Position numbers and translations under genes: made by a program. Source: Eudromia elegans (taxonomy: Eukaryota > Chordata > Aves > Tinamiformes > Tinamidae). From it: DNA of 64,000 nt. This document shows positions 1-11,654 of this stretch, piece after piece (within the stretch, counting starts at the first letter, position 1; every line of letters begins with the position of its first letter). The notes below the pieces were generated by a model that worked only from the letters and a program-made list of their open reading frames with translations, did no database searches and was not told the origin of the DNA. The DNA lies in the NCBI GenBank assembly GCA_003342815.1, contig PTEX01000167.1, positions 130,042-194,041 of the forward strand, read 5' to 3'.

Positions 1-2235
1 ACTCTTCCTGCCTTCAGACCTGCCCCTGGGAGGCCAGAAGGGGCCGCTTCCTCTGTTTTTTTAATCCTATATTTAAGCTTTGGAGTCCTACGCTTCCCTA
101 GAAATCAATGTGCACCCAACTACTAGAAGAGTTTGAGGCTGATTTTGTGATTTCACTCTGATTACTTCACACTGCTTCAGCAGGGGAACAACATAAAAGC
201 CCCTGTGCTTTGCTACTGTAAAACTGCCTTGCTACAGAAACCCCAAGCACCTCCAAGCCCTTGAAGGAGGTGAACCTGCAGGAAAGCAAGTGGAGTTGGG
301 GAGCTTAGAGAAGTCTTTGCAGGTATATGGCAGGAATCACAGAAACCTGTGGGCTACACTAACAACCAGCTCAACTACTTTGGCACCNCACACAGCATGT
401 ACCTGCCCTTCCCAGTTTTACTTCCTCTTGCAGGATGTCCCTACTCCACGCTAACCCTCCTTACTCAGCCACAGCAGCAGCTCTGACTCACCAAGTCTTG
501 CAGGGGTGCTCTGGCTACGAGCCACTCTCCTTCCTGCTCCTGGAACACGGTAATCCAAAGGCTCCCCTGCTCCTCTCTTGGGTGGTTGGTGTTTTGGGGC
601 GATGTGAGTTGCAGAGTTGTACAGGCAGCAGTGCCAAGGTTTACATATCTACAAACTGTCACATTGGAATAATTTACATTGAGTTGTATTTGCCTAAAAA
701 TACACACATATGCACTGACCTACAAAGACAGACCTGCATGCTGCCAAGATGAGAGATAGGATTATTATATACACAAAATCAAGGAGAGGAAATAACCAAT
801 CTGGTTGTTTTGATCTAGCTGTCTGTTGGACTCTGTGTATATGGTACAATGACTCTTTAGTCAATGGGAGGTTAAGGATACATATCTACATCTGGAGACC
901 TTTATTAGACTTAGCAGACAATACAGTAAACAACATCCCCATTAGACTGACTACCAGCAACTGAAGAGACTCAATTGTGTATTTTCTATGCCTGGGTTCT
1001 TCTGCGTTATTTAATTTTTAGAGGACTGTTCATGACAAACGTTCCAGGAATCCCAAACGCAAGTGGAAGTTCCACTGAATCATTTTAAGCAACTGAAGAA
1101 CTCCATCAGTTAGCCCACACAACTGCAAGGAATGCAGTGAATTTCCAGGCATAGGATTGTTTCCTGGAGATTATGATGTAAAATACAAGCGTAGACAGAA
1201 CAACGGTAATGCTGATGGTTTTTATACCACAAGGCTATTTTAGTTTTAGGAAGGAGGAATGAAGAAAACAGCCATCTCCAAGGACCTTTATTAGGCTTGC
1301 AGAAAGCCTGTAAGTCAAGAGCAAATCCTGAAACAAAACAGTACAAAATTGTCTCAGCACAAGATGTAATCTGTCTCATCATCTTGTTTGCCTTAAGAAA
1401 CCAAATCCACTTTTAACTTGAACTCGGTGCTAATGGAGGTACATATTTCCATCTAGAAATAACAAAGGCATGACACAGGTGGCCATTAGATAAAATATCA
1501 GAGACAGTAATTCTGTATTAGCAGGTGAACTCTTGCTGTGCTGCAAGACAAGAAGGCCAGAGTCTTTGAGGCTTCAAAAGCAACAGGAAACCAGTCCTTG
1601 CAGGTTCAGTAACAAATCAGTTGTGTTGCCTTGGTTCATGCCTAATAGTGCCTACTTTGAAGCTGTGGTCAAGTGAAGCATTTTCAAAGCAAAGTATCAA
1701 GCTGCACATGCCTAAGTTTTGTCTCTGGATTTAAATAATTCAGAATCCCTAGTAAAGCCTTCTGCTCACCAGAGGAGGAAACTCTGCTCCAATATACTGG
1801 AAGAAATCTTTTAACTGAGGTGAATCTTACGAGGTGAAAATCTAGTATGATTACAACTCTTAAAGCTGTGAAGCAACCACTTCATGAAGCGCAGTCCAGG
1901 TGCTGACACTGTCTGTTGGCAAGTAGGGATTACAGCTTCTAAGAAGGACACCAAAACTCAAACCCAGGTGTCACCACAATTTCTGTTCAGTGTTTTCCAT
2001 CCTCCTTGAGCTGTGCATGGGATTGTGGCTTAGCTCTGAGAACAGCACTGCCTGCCAGAGGTCTTCCCCAGGCCTACAGGGGGAAGAGGGCGAGTGTCAG
2101 AGTTGATAAGCCAGCGCAGCACAGGAACATCAACAGAGCTCCCCTCCAGACTGCACCATGCTTGCGCTTCCTGCCATGTCACCGCTGTGGCATGGCCTGT
2201 GGTCTGCTTGGGGGCTAGGGTGCCTCTGGGCAGAC
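1..2235. other. Noncoding flank at left edge, downstream of LRRC8B
   Basis: No gene or RNA is recognised here. All open frames are short, without family resemblance or consistent splice signals. The stretch lies 9-11 kb beyond the LRRC8B stop on that gene's downstream side. Two minus-strand AATAAA hexamers (read as TTTATT on the plus strand) occur at 901-906 and about 1287-1292. By human synteny LRRC8C would be expected further left, outside the window. Confidence 0.5.
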
Positions 2236-2370
2236 ATCACAGCATCACAGATAGGAAGGGACCTTTGGAGATCATTTAGTCCAATACTCCTGCTCAGAGT
2301 CTCCCAGAGCACACTGTACAAGATCACATGCACGTTTTGACTATCCCCAGATCCCAAGCTGCCTGCAGGG
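2236..2370 (-). mobile_element. CR1 LINE 3' tail fragment
   Basis: The plus strand reads as the reverse complement of a CR1 3' end. A decayed run of 'catcacag' octamers at about 2236-2251 (the terminal microsatellite) is followed by 'aggaagggacctttggaga' and 'tcatttagtccaatactcc', then text typical of the CR1 3' untranslated region. The element therefore runs on the minus strand with its 3' end at the left. It is a short 5'-truncated copy with no coding part; the right boundary is approximate. Divergence from the usual CR1 tail suggests an old insertion. Confidence 0.75.
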
Positions 2371-2820
2371 AGCTGGGTGACAGGGTGGCACTGCCAGACA
2401 CAGGACCAGGGTCCAGCTTGTGGCCCAGGTAGCACTAGCTGAGGAAGAGACAGAGCAGTTCAGTAGTTTGGCCAGATGGGAGGGCAGCCAAGCTGCAGGT
2501 CTCCTCCGGCCAGCTCTCAACAGCTATCACAAAGACAACTCTAACAGAAAGCAATCTGTGAGGTACTGTCTTGCTTTCTTCAGTCTAATAAATAAAAATG
2601 TATTACTGGTTCAAGCTCTGTAAATTTGACAAGAGCACTATGCTTTTGTAAATGAAACAGAGGCAGGAAATCATGAGTTCGCATTCCAACAAAACCAAAA
2701 GCAACAACTTTGACTACTTAAAGCCTTGATAATTTCACCCAAGGTCACCCATGCAAACGTCTTCTATGCCTTTAGGTGGGTTCACCTTTCTTCCCTTTCT
2801 CCCATTTCAATATTCCTCTT

Positions 2821-2862
2821 AGACCTACCATGCAAATTATGAGACCTACCATGCAAATTATG
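2821..2862. repeat. 21-bp tandem duplication containing octamer motifs
   Basis: The unit beginning 'agacctaccatgcaaattat' occurs twice in direct succession with a period of 21 bp and no mismatch. Each unit contains ATGCAAAT (2830-2837 and 2851-2858), the POU/octamer consensus. This is most simply a replication-slippage duplication; a regulatory role is only possible. Confidence 0.85.
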
Positions 2863-5798
2863 AGCTGAAAGAAGGCTTTGTACATAAATGGATGCACAAC
2901 TGAAATCCAAGATCCATGCTTTTCCTCATTTTTTTTTTTAAAGTTCATAAAACATGGAATGGATAATTTCACCCAGAGGATATTACATTCATAGTAACAG
3001 ATGTTCTTTGCAGAAATATGGAATATTCTCTTAGAAGATAGACTGTTTACATCATATTCCTTATTTCCGCTTGGAATAAGCATTAAAATAACATTCTGTG
3101 TCATCCCTCTAATAAGTTTTTAACATCCTGACTGATTGCAAACAAATTTAGCATAAGAATAGATACTTCGGAGATAAAATTGAGTTCCAAGAAAAGAGAC
3201 AATTAGCTACCTAAAAGAAGATCCTGTAAGTTGTCCAGGCAAGGGAAAGACTGCAAGAGGAAAACGCACAGACAGGAGGTCACTTGTAAATGCCCTGTGA
3301 GGAAATCTTCAGGGGCTCTGCTCTGCAGGCTGGGCATCCTGATGGAAGCAGCTTGTTACATGAGGCAGTGTTGGGCACTTCCTCTCTCATTTTGGCTCTC
3401 CACCTTTTTATGAACTTTCAGAAAAACTATATGCTGACCTAGAGTAGAAACAATGAAAGAATCTCTTAAAAATCAAAGTCAGAATGCAAAGACAACACTT
3501 CTGCAGGTGGGTACCTGAGGCTCCCCCAGGAGCTCCTTCAAGGCTGATGAAGTGCATGTCACACTGGTAGGAGCCCCTGGTTGCAGGCACACCAGCTGGA
3601 CAATCCACAACGCTGACAAATGGCAATGGCCCCAGAACAAGTTTTCCATTGCTGCTCTATCCTGTTGGCTTTACTGTTGTTCCCCAAGGCACTCATCAAA
3701 GTAGCCCCAGGCACAAAAAAAGGCAAGACTTCAGTATTATTTTACTGCGCTCCTGGTATCTTTAGGCCATACTGTGATAGAGCATTGTTTCCTTTGGTCC
3801 TAACTTTGTCAAGATCAGCATAATAAAGATTCAAAGTGTTTAAAGAAATGAACTGTTAAAAGCAAGAACCTGTCCTTAAATCAACTGTAAGTTAGGGTTC
3901 CAGTAAATGATGATGTTGACCTCTAGTGTCTAGTCTGATGCATGAGTACATGGAGGTGCTACTGTGAACGGCTGGCCAAAAATCCCACTGACACAGGCAC
4001 ATGAAAACAGTGACCCCTCTGCTCATGCAGATGAGTAGCAGCACATTCCTTTGGTGAACAGAAACCTCCAGCTAAAAGAAAGCTCCCCCCAAATCTGCTA
4101 CACTAAGTCAGAATTGTGCACATGGAAATCTAAACAGAGAACTATGACTTAAGGATGCCTTGAGCTGCACAGCAGCTGNAACTGCAGAAAAGTAGAAATG
4201 CACCCAGATTGAATAAAAGGGATGGAAAAAACAGCCTCTAGAGGCTGGCACTGAGGTGTAAACCCAGAGGGAAGGAGGAGCTGGGCAGGAAGAGAATCTG
4301 AGCTGGAAGCAATGAATTACATCCATTTTCCAAAACACAGACGAGTCAGGAGGACACAACTGTGATTCACTGCAAATACATGAAACTGCATCAAAGGAGC
4401 ACCCCTACACACCCGTTACTTATTAGCTGACACAACCCATTAGAAGCAACATTTTGTCACGCTATAACTAATGGAAAATATTGTTAGGCATTTAAGTGCC
4501 GGTCATCAGCAAATTATGTATTTATCTTTTAAAATTCTACCTATTGAAACAAGTTATTTAATTACCTTTGAAGCCATGCAGAGTATGGTATTGTGCTATT
4601 CATAGAATATAAAACAGGCGGATATATGATGCTTCAGGCAAGTTACTGAATTCTTATCCAACTTCAAAATAGGTGTTTCACCTTCTTATTTCTTCAAAAG
4701 AAATGAGGAAAAACAAAACTCCCACAACTTTCCAGTAGTGTCATTTGAGACACACAAAACAAACACACATACAGAGAATTTGAAGAAAATATTAAATAAA
4801 ATGACTCAAGCCTTGGGGAAGAGGCTGTTCCAAGTTAGCGATAAAGCACAGATGTATATATATATCTTTAATAGATTTAATAGATCTTTAATAGATTTTA
4901 ACATTTATCTTGTTGTCACTGTTTACTTCTTACTTTGGGGTAGTCTCACCTATATCTTGTGATATCTTCTCATCAAGATTGAACAAGTACACTGTGAAAA
5001 TGTATTATTTGGAGCCCAAGATATGTAATCTGAGGTATACAAATGTCATTTTAGTAGGGCATTTGCTCTGTACACAGAAGCTAGCAGGAAACAGCACGAT
5101 GAATAATACATACTCCTCCAACCCTGGCTGCCATGGCTTTGCTCCACATGGCTGCAACTGGGAGTCTGGTGAGGCCTTAGATTAAAATATAGTTTTCATT
5201 AGGATTTATATTTAATTCAAAAAATTATTCTTTAAGGACACTGTGCCTGCCACTATTTTACAGCTCCCATTTAGAATTCTGCAACAGCAGCAGTAGAGGG
5301 AGCTGAAGAGTAAAATATGCTTTGGTCTGCATTGGAGCTCTGGAAAACATTTCAGAAGTCTCACAAAAAAGGGAGGAGAAAAAAGAGTAAAGCGTCCTAT
5401 GCAGGACTCTAGTTATTTAAAGGGAAATAAAAAGACTAACATTTAAAATTTCAAAATAAAAGAAATAGTGATTGGTATGGTGACTTACTTCTGAATTGCT
5501 TTTTACCTAATAGCTCAATTTTTCAGTCTCTAGTAAGTAACCGCACAACCGACTTTCTATCTTTGGGCAGCTATTTGTGAGCAACTGCAATCCTCTCCTT
5601 TGTGCTCCTCAGCATGCTCACCTTCTCTTCTTATTTTGACCAGCATGGCCCAAGCAGGTGGCAGAGGCATTAGCCCTCAGGTCACTAGCTGCACAGAACA
5701 CATTTCCCACGTGTCCCTGGCAATGCAGTGTGGTATCAGAATGCAGAGCTCAGACTAAAAAGCCTCTGGTTTCCAGCAGATTATTCTATATGGGGAAA

Positions 5799-5836
5799 AA
5801 AAAAAAAAGNAAAAAAAAAAAAAAAAAAAAAAAAAA
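5799..5836. repeat. Poly(A) tract with ambiguous base
   Basis: An almost uninterrupted adenine run is broken by one G and one N. It is followed by purine-rich sequence up to about 5866. No retroposed gene body or target-site duplication was recognised beside it, so I call it only a homopolymer tract; its length is unreliable. Confidence 0.8.
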
Positions 5837-7488
5837 GAAAGGGGAAGAGAGGGGAAAAAAAAAAAGCATAAACACTGTCTTCTCACTGACTCTGCAGCTG
5901 TCAAAGTGAGAGATTTAAACTTAGGAAGACAGAAAAAGCCACAGTTACCTAAGTGAAACCTAGGGAGCCAAAAATCTCATATGAGGAGGCACTTAAAGCT
6001 ACAATCAAAGCTTTCTCGGAGCAGGGCTCTCCCTGTACTCCTCAGTCCAGGCAGTTACTTTCCCCGGTAGCAGAGAGCCTCTAGAGAGCTACTGCACTGG
6101 TCTCTCAACTTTTTTTTTGTCCATATTCTGCACTTGGAAATGGACCCTATTTAGGTCACACTTTTGTGAAGAACCAAAATGCACATAAAATGGCACAGCC
6201 ACCAAAATAGTCAACTCTACTGTGCCCTTCCCGGCCCTTCCCCTGTGCCAGCACGAACAGGGATCCTTCCACAGACCTGCTCTACTTTTACCAACAGCTG
6301 GGCTCTAAGGAGGCGGTAAGCACAACCACGAGTATCCCGGTGGCCTCAACGCAAAACGCAGAGCGTCACTAGATGCCAGGGTGACAACCTGCCTTGCCAG
6401 CTGGCTGTAGACGACTCCTTTTTCCTGGGCAACTATCATTGCCTTAAAACTCAGCTAGGGCATGCAGCTAATGTGGAAAGGCTGGGTCAAAATCAATTGG
6501 CACAAAGGCAGTAAGTTTAGAGTTTAGCTTAGTGTCTCAAGAATTCTATTGAGTATGCTCTGAACCAATGCAGGAAAGGGTATTTTATCAGTAAGATCAC
6601 TCAGTTGTATGTGGCTTTGTTAGCTTGAGAAATAAATCACAAAAAAATATTTTAAAATCAAAAATTCATGTGTCCTTGACTTTGACAATGTTCCTTGTTT
6701 CCAGCAAATTTTATAAACAGTTTATAAAAACTGTTATCCATTTCCTTTTCATGCATATTTTATAATTTATATCCACAGAACAGAAATAAAACATTGTTTC
6801 ACAAGCTTCTTTTATCAAGACTTTTTAAGAATAAAGAAGGTTATTTGGAAGGGCATGAATACCCTGAACTCCCACTGGCTCTAGGGGTTGAGCAGATCCA
6901 ATGCAGCATGTGCTCAGACTCGGCACCTTGCAGAAGCGACTCCAGTGCCATCCTCACATTGCTTGGGCACTGGCTCCTTCCCCTGTTTCTGCAGCTGCCC
7001 TACAGCAATGCCCTGGGCTTTGCCTTCGCTACCAAACTGGCACTGTGCGGCACAAGAAGCGACACCCCTCTGGGTTTCCTGCTATCCCCACTGAACTACA
7101 ACACTCAACAACTACTGCAGGGGAACCCAAGTCATCCCTGACCTGAGAGAAGCTCTCCAAGCAGCACAGGACCCACTCTCCCTGCTCCATAACTGGATCC
7201 TAACCTCAGCAAGACAAGGCAGCCTGGGGAGCCCTGGCACAAGGCGAGGCAGGAAGTAGCTCATTAATTGACAGAGACACTCACTATTTACATGGCTTAC
7301 ACATCTTCAAGGCCTGCTTAGTTTCCCTGCTACTCCTATACTTTCAGGTAAGCGCTGGGGACAAGGTTGCTGAGCTTGTCACCTGATCAGGTTATTTCAA
7401 GACACAGCATTTAAACATTTCAAGAATTCATAGGTATCCTTCTATTGTATACTTTCTACTTTCTTAACATCATTTTAGACAAAGGAGA

Positions 7489-7712
7489 ATCACAGAATCA
7501 CAGAATGCTCAAGGTTGGAGGTGACCTCTAGAGACCATCTACTGCAACCCCTCCACTCTAGCAGGGACACCCAGGGCACATGGTACAGGGTGGCATCCAG
7601 GTGTTTTTTTTCCAGAGAAGGAGACTCCACCACCTCTCTGGGCAGCCTGTTCAAGGGCTCTGTCACCCTCACTGTTAAGAAATTTTTCGTTAAGTTCCTA
7701 TGGAACTTTTGG
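7489..7712 (-). mobile_element. CR1 LINE 3' tail fragment
   Basis: The left end shows the reversed CR1 terminal repeat ('aatcacagaatcacagaatg'). It is followed by 'ttggaggtgacctctagag', 'accatctactgcaacccct' and, further on, 'ctgggcagcctgttcaagg' and 'gctctgtcaccctcactgt', all hallmarks of the avian CR1 3' untranslated region read antisense. The element lies on the minus strand with its 3' end at the left and is 5'-truncated to about 220 bp. The repeats at the tail are well preserved, suggesting it is younger than the copy at 2236. Confidence 0.9.
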
Positions 7713-10700
7713 TGTGGAACAACATGCTTAGCACACTACTCTACCCTAGATGCATTTAACATTAAAACTCAATTCAATGTTTAAGTATACATACACACAC
7801 ACACGTCTCAGCTCAGGCAAACAAGTCATTACCATTTGAATGTAAAAAAGTACTATAAAGACAAAGGCAAAGGAGAGCTATTTTGTATGTAAGTGAATGC
7901 CAAGTTACACCTCCTACTGACTTTGCTACTTGGTAGACTGAGGGAATAGAAGGTAAGAGTCACTTATTAAACATGATCATAAGGGGAAAAACTTCTGCTC
8001 ACATTTTAAAGGTGGAATGACTATATATTAAGAAGTTTTCTAATATGATGTAAATCTGGTTAAAAAAATATGAAGTGGAACACTGAAGTGTCAAGAAAAC
8101 AAAGTGAATGGAACTGCAGTAGCCTGGAACAACATCTGAAAGAGGAATTAAGTGCCAAGCAGGTTAAATGCCAAGTCATTTTTACCAGCTATTCCACTCT
8201 ATCACTAAGAAAAACAGGAGGGCCTGAGTTCCACAAAACTAAATAGTTTCTTTTCTTGAAAGGTAAGAATTTAGCATTTGCAGATGTAACATCACTTGCT
8301 TGTTTTCTCCTCTCCTCTCTAAAAAAAAGGGCCAAACCATTGATTCTCACAAAATTCGGAGGACCAACTCACATTTCAAGAGAAATACAATGCTGCCTGA
8401 GAGCTGTGCAGATTGAGCTGCAGAGAGCATCACCGCCTTTCCTCCTCCCAGTTGAGCTCCAGCCAGCCCTGCACCCCAGTGCCGTTCAGCAGCCAGCAGG
8501 AGGCTTGGAGGAGTTTCGGTAGCAAGATGACGGTTAAGGAGGAAACTGAACTCTGATCCAGAGAAGAGCTCCTCTCCTATGTGAGGACAGCTCACATTTC
8601 TCACAGAGAAAGAAAGAGTGTTTCAGAGAGCTTAGAGCAAAACAATTTAATTTTTCAAAGATACTTTCAAGAACTGGAAGGTCACAGTACAAAGCTCTTG
8701 AACACCACAATATCAAAATTGAAAAGTTTGTTGATTAGAAGTGACTGCTTAATACAAAGACTAGGTGACATGACTGCTTATAGTATAAACCTTATGGCAC
8801 TGGATTTGTATTTTCATTCTCTGAAAACCTCATTCAGTGTTCAGTGTTTAAATCAATCAAAATTCAGTCATATTTGTCTCCACCCTAAAATCTAAGCACT
8901 AGGTACAAGTCTCAAAGTATGAAATGGGTAGCAAAGGCACACCACTGCTCAAACACTAGGGCAGAGACGCTAGCCCTTAAACTTCCTGGCTTTTGTCCAA
9001 GTGTTTTATAGATATTCATACTTACACATATACAGAGAAAAAAGGCATCTCTCTGATGGGTTGTAGAATGGAGAAAATATTAGAAGCCTATACATTTAAC
9101 AAATATTAGTTTTCTCAAATATTCTCAAATATTCCACTTCTAAAATCTGTATCCTCAAAGTATCTTTCTCTACATTATTTCACTTTGAAAGAATGAGCAT
9201 AAAAGGAATGCTTGATTTAAGATAATTTTTCACCTCCGTCATTGTGTTAATTACAGAAAAGAACAGATAACATGGCTAAAAAGTTTTGAAGACATCAGAC
9301 AAATCTATATGCACAGTTACTTATTTAACCTCTCCAAACAGCATTCCAGTTCATTAAAACAGCTTGAAAGAAAAACTTTACCTGATCTTTTAAAAAGTTA
9401 CTAGATTGCAAACCATGGGTACCAAAGCCTAGCACAAAAATGTTCTTCCATCTTAGGCCACAGAGTCCTGACACAGACTTACTGTAATTATTAACAGAAC
9501 GTCAGCCACAGGAGTACAAATCAGCCTACTCCAGTCTAATCACATGGACCAAAGGTTAACTCTGTGGATCATATCAATGCCTACAAAAACTATTATAGAA
9601 CTGAAAATTAGTTGAAATTACAGTTTGGAGGAGTCACATTTTATCAAATACACTGCTTTATAACTACAGGTTTGCACACAGAAACAACTAATTAGCTTAA
9701 ACTAGACATTTCTAAAATTAAATAAAAAGTATTAGTTATGTCATATTCCAGTTCCCTGAGAGGAAAGTGCCTGAACTACACAGGTCTTTGGAATGCAGTC
9801 AGTATAGTGAATAAACACAAACCTTTTGACTGCTACAGCACAAACATCTCAGACTTCCATGTCGATCAGACTTGCTTTAGACATTTTAATTTGCATCAGT
9901 CCTTACTCTCCAGAAGAGTGGCACTGAAATGGGAGCAAAAGGTGACAGTCTAATGCTAAAACTCATTTCTGTTAAAAGCTGATTACAAACTAGAAAACAT
10001 AGTCTGCATGCTTGAGGAATATGAAGTGATTAAGAGTAGAGTTGACTAGATCTATTTAAGCCACAATTAAGCCTACAGCCCTGAAAACTTCAACATACTA
10101 CAAAGTTTTCTAGTGTGTATTTCTGTAAAGAATGTTCTCCCTTTCCCTCTTCCCTGAGGCAGAGCTTGTGTTTAATGGACATGATAAAAATCCAGAAGAT
10201 TTAAAACTTCAACTGAGTGCACAGCAAAAGAATGAGTAAAATCAAGAATCATTTTGCTTCCATCCAGTTTTTCAAATATTAAGGATGGTATTGTTAGACT
10301 CATCTCCCTGTTATAACATATGGAAACATGCTGTCTCTTGAAGAAACAACACTTGTAGCGTGTTTCCATTTTCCCCACTTCTGTACTTGTGAATTGTGTG
10401 AATGCTCAGCCTGGGGTAATTGTGCCTTTCACTGACCTACTGCAAGTCTCCTTCATCCTCTCTCCGCTGCTGCAGCAACTGGTGGTGGAAAAAAAGCACT
10501 GAGGCAGTCAGTAAACAAAAGGTTATATTAAATAGCAACATACACTACACAAACACACAATATCCCCACAACACTGAGAAGACACTTTTGTTACTCTGCC
10601 TCCTTCTATTTGCCAGGAAGCAATTTGTGAGGATCAATACTACAAAATTATTGATTTGGACAGCACGTATTCCAGACTTTTCAGAGTTTAAGCCAATTTG

Positions 10701-11381
10701 TAAGCACTCAATTCACCGTGTTTTCACTATGTTGAAGACAAAATACTTGAGATAGTGTCAGGTATTATCTAAGTGGTTTTAATAGCAACATTGAGACAGC
10801 CTGTTCAAAAGTTACAGAATTAATGCTCAACACTTGTGAAAAAGTTTTAAAAAATTATGTTGAAAAACGATTTTCAGTATGCCCCATGCAATTGAACTGC
10901 ACAAACAGTTTAAACTCTTAACTTAACATGTTCTAAATTAGTGGAGAATTCGTATTTGTAAATTAATCCCAGATAGTTCTTGGTCCTCATATTGCAGGAA
11001 ATGAGACTAAGTGATCATCATCAACAGAAAAAAGTTACGTGAGGGAAAAAAAGAAAAAGTATATACACAACAGCCACTGTAGCCAGGCAATCAACTCTCC
11101 CATTCCAGACTATTGGAAACAATTATCCCCTACATTTTTTTCCAGCCAGAACAACTCAAACAGCAATTCATATCTGCATATTCAAACATATGATTACTCG
11201 CCAAAGGCTTTTTTTTTTAAGACCATATGCTTTTCCTGTCCAATGCAATCAGCTCAGTTGAGTGCATTTAAGTTTAAGACTTATCTGTAAACTGTAATCT
11301 CTCCCACTCGACACCTGTACAGATCTTAGAGAGATGTTAAGTAAAAGGCTTAAAGAAATGAAATTGTCAGTTCATCCAAGT
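7713..11381 (-). other. LRRC8B: Probable LRRC8B 3' untranslated region and flank
   Basis: This AT-rich stretch directly follows the LRRC8B stop codon on the minus strand and contains no other gene that I can recognise. Human LRRC8B has a 3' untranslated region of several kb, so part of this interval is probably transcribed. I found no minus-strand AATAAA here. The weaker ATTAAA variant occurs at 10778-10783, 10171-10176, 9895-9900 and 8646-8651, so the 3' end cannot be fixed from sequence alone. Confidence 0.45.
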
Positions 11382-11654
11382 TTAGCACTTATCCGAGCAC
11401 GCCTGTAAACGCTCCCTTACACGAGGTGGAAGCGTTTTTAACAACCTTTCTTCTACAATTAGACTATTCCGTTTTAGAAACTGACACTCTTCCAGTTCAG
11501 CAGGAAGTGACTCGAGATAGTTTCCCATGAGCTCTAAGTGAACAAGATTCAGTAGCTGACCCACACAAGGGGACAAATTCATGAGACTGTTACTTCCAAG
11601 AAGCAAAAACTGCAGTTTTCTGCACTGAAATAATCCTTCAGGAAGCATTTCAAT
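11382..11654 (-). CDS. LRRC8B: LRRC8B last coding exon
   Basis: It encodes the final 90 residues, beginning 'IEMLPEGLFQCRKL' and ending 'SDKC' before TAA at 11382-11384. These are the last leucine-rich repeats and the C-terminal cap. The acceptor on the minus strand is 'ttcctttttctag' just before ATTGAAATG. The exon begins in phase 0, matching the previous one. Confidence 0.95.
   Translation of the reverse strand: MEMLPEGLFQCRKLQFLLLGSNSLMNLSPCVGQLLNLVHLELMGNYLESLPAELEECQFLKRNSLIVEERLLKTLPPRVRERLQACSDKC

Larger units (their letters stand above)
2371..7488. other. Noncoding DNA, distal 3' flank of LRRC8B
   Basis: No gene was recognised. It holds a 21-bp tandem duplication at 2821-2862, a poly(A) run with a single ambiguous base at about 5799-5836, a short AT-rich 'ctttaatagat' repeat near 4866-4898, and a somewhat GC-richer block at about 6850-7260 of unknown origin. 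All open frames are under 120 codons and show no family resemblance. Confidence 0.5.

Noticed and set aside
6794-7260. GC-richer block with frames up to 115 codons
   Set aside because: No family resemblance, no element ends or terminal repeats recognised; left as unexplained flank.
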